DNA of 64,000 bases from Paenibacillus sp. MMS20-IR301 (GTDB lineage: Bacteria > Bacillota > Bacilli > Paenibacillales > Paenibacillaceae), in assembly GCF_032302195.1 (NCBI RefSeq), contig NZ_CP135275.1, positions 124,001 to 188,000 of the forward strand. The letters are read 5' to 3'. Made by a program: the position numbers and the translations under genes. The notes beneath the pieces are model-generated. The model did no database searches. It saw only the letters and a list, made by a program, of their open reading frames with translations, and was not told the DNA's origin. This document shows positions 63,377 through 64,000 of this stretch, piece by piece. How positions within the stretch are numbered: position 1 is the first letter of the stretch; each line of letters begins with the position of its first letter.

Positions 63377-64000
63377 ATGAACAAACCCCGTCATGCGCCC
63401 GATATCTGGCTGCTGCTGTCAATACTGGCTTTGCTGGCTATCGGTATGGTAATGGTATACAGTGCCGGGTCCGTTTTGGGCTTCCGCAATTATGGCGATT
63501 CGTTTTACTTTGTCAAAAGACAGCTCCTGTTCGCAGGGCTGGGCCTGATCGCGATGTTCATAACGGCGAACACCGATTATCCCGTGCTGAAGAAATTTGC
63601 CCGGCCGGCGCTGATCCTCTGCTTCGTGCTGCTGGTGCTGGTGCTGGTGCCCGGCATCGGAGTCGTGCGCGGCGGTGCGCGCAGCTGGATCGGAATCAGC
63701 TCATTCGGCATTCAGCCTTCGGAGTTCATGAAGATGGGGATGATTCTCTTCCTGGCCAAATGGCTTGGGCAGGAGGATTATGATATCTCCGGCTTCATGC
63801 GCGGGCTGCTGCCGCCGCTTGCGCTGATCGGCACGGCCTTTGCCCTGATTATGCTGCAGCCGGACCTCGGGACCGGCACTGTCATGTTCGGTGCTGCCCT
63901 GATGATGGTCTTCACCGCCGGGGCGCGGATGAAGCATCTGCTCTCCCTGGGCGCGCTGGGAGCCGCCGGGTTCGCCGGCCTGATTGCTGCAGCGCCTTAC
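63377..64000 (+). CDS. spoVE: SpoVE/FtsW family glycosyltransferase (cut by window end)
   Basis: The first 208 codons of a SEDS-family membrane protein; the frame is open to the window edge. It shows PDIWLLLSILALLAIGMVMVY, GARSWIGISSFGIQPSEFMK and MLQPDLGTGTVM, the SEDS hallmarks. ATG at 63377 follows AGAGGTG. After murD the Bacillus order has spoVE, so that name is preferred; an FtsW-type role cannot be excluded without the rest. SEDS proteins polymerise lipid II with partner PBPs such as SpoVD. Confidence 0.9.
   Translation, partial: MNKPRHAPDIWLLLSILALLAIGMVMVYSAGSVLGFRNYGDSFYFVKRQLLFAGLGLIAMFITANTDYPVLKKFARPALILCFVLLVLVLVPGIGVVRGGARSWIGISSFGIQPSEFMKMGMILFLAKWLGQEDYDISGFMRGLLPPLALIGTAFALIMLQPDLGTGTVMFGAALMMVFTAGARMKHLLSLGALGAAGFAGLIAAAPY

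Overview
The window is chromosomal DNA from an endospore-forming, Gram-positive Bacillota, most likely a Paenibacillus or close relative. Evidence for this: sporulation genes (yqfD, spoVD, spoVE, an rsfA-like regulator, a YhcN/YlaJ-type lipoprotein), bacillithiol synthesis (bshC), a glyQS T-box leader, a MurE with the meso-diaminopimelate motif, strong AGGAGG ribosome binding sites, frequent TTG/GTG starts and moderate GC content. There are no tRNA or rRNA genes, insertion sequences, prophage genes or CRISPR arrays. The genus is inferred from gene order and protein resemblance, not from a search.

Region 1 (1-18,040) is the classic yqf/era/sigA block on the + strand: yqfD (end only), phoH, pgpH, ybeY, dgkA, cdd, era, yqzL, recO, T-box-glyQ-glyS, yqxD, dnaG, rpoD, a membrane protein, trmK, a Nif3-family gene and the RNase P RNA gene rnpB. 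A 607-base gap between cdd and era is crowded with short repeats and hairpins, and three 65-base tandem repeats lie directly in front of cdd.

Region 2 (18,180-30,230) is mixed: a PLP aminotransferase divergent from a MocR/GntR-type regulator, a large exported subtilisin-like protease, small conserved proteins (ypuI, DUF1540, DUF4190), a lytic transglycosylase, the cysteine desulfurase-thiI pair for sulfur transfer to tRNA/thiamine, and two divergent TerC-family membrane proteins.

Region 3 (30,400-42,500) holds typA and ylaH, an LCP cell-wall ligase, a PPOX-fold protein, a sporulation lipoprotein and a PIN-PhoH ATPase (the yla neighbourhood). It continues with an orphan solute-binding protein facing a secreted coiled-coil protein, yqgY, an rsfA-like gene, panE and a DUF3397 gene.

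Region 4 (42,650-48,490) is a complete opp oligopeptide transporter, with a strong terminator separating oppA from oppBCDF. Region 5 (48,560-64,000) is bshC, ahcY and then the division/cell-wall (mra/dcw) cluster: mraZ with clear MraZ boxes, rsmH, ftsL, pbpB, spoVD, murE, murF, mraY, murD and the start of spoVE. The genes here supply peptidoglycan precursors and both the vegetative and the sporulation septal synthases.

No obviously new multi-gene system was found. The most unusual content is in the non-coding DNA: a three-copy terminator-like element with two competing pairings (21,002; 34,516; 40,973), a near-perfect long hairpin element (36,876-36,942), a four-copy CTGTA...TACACTTA motif, an 11-base tandem repeat, and the 65-base repeats before cdd. 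Boundaries of non-coding features were read by eye and may be off by a base or two.
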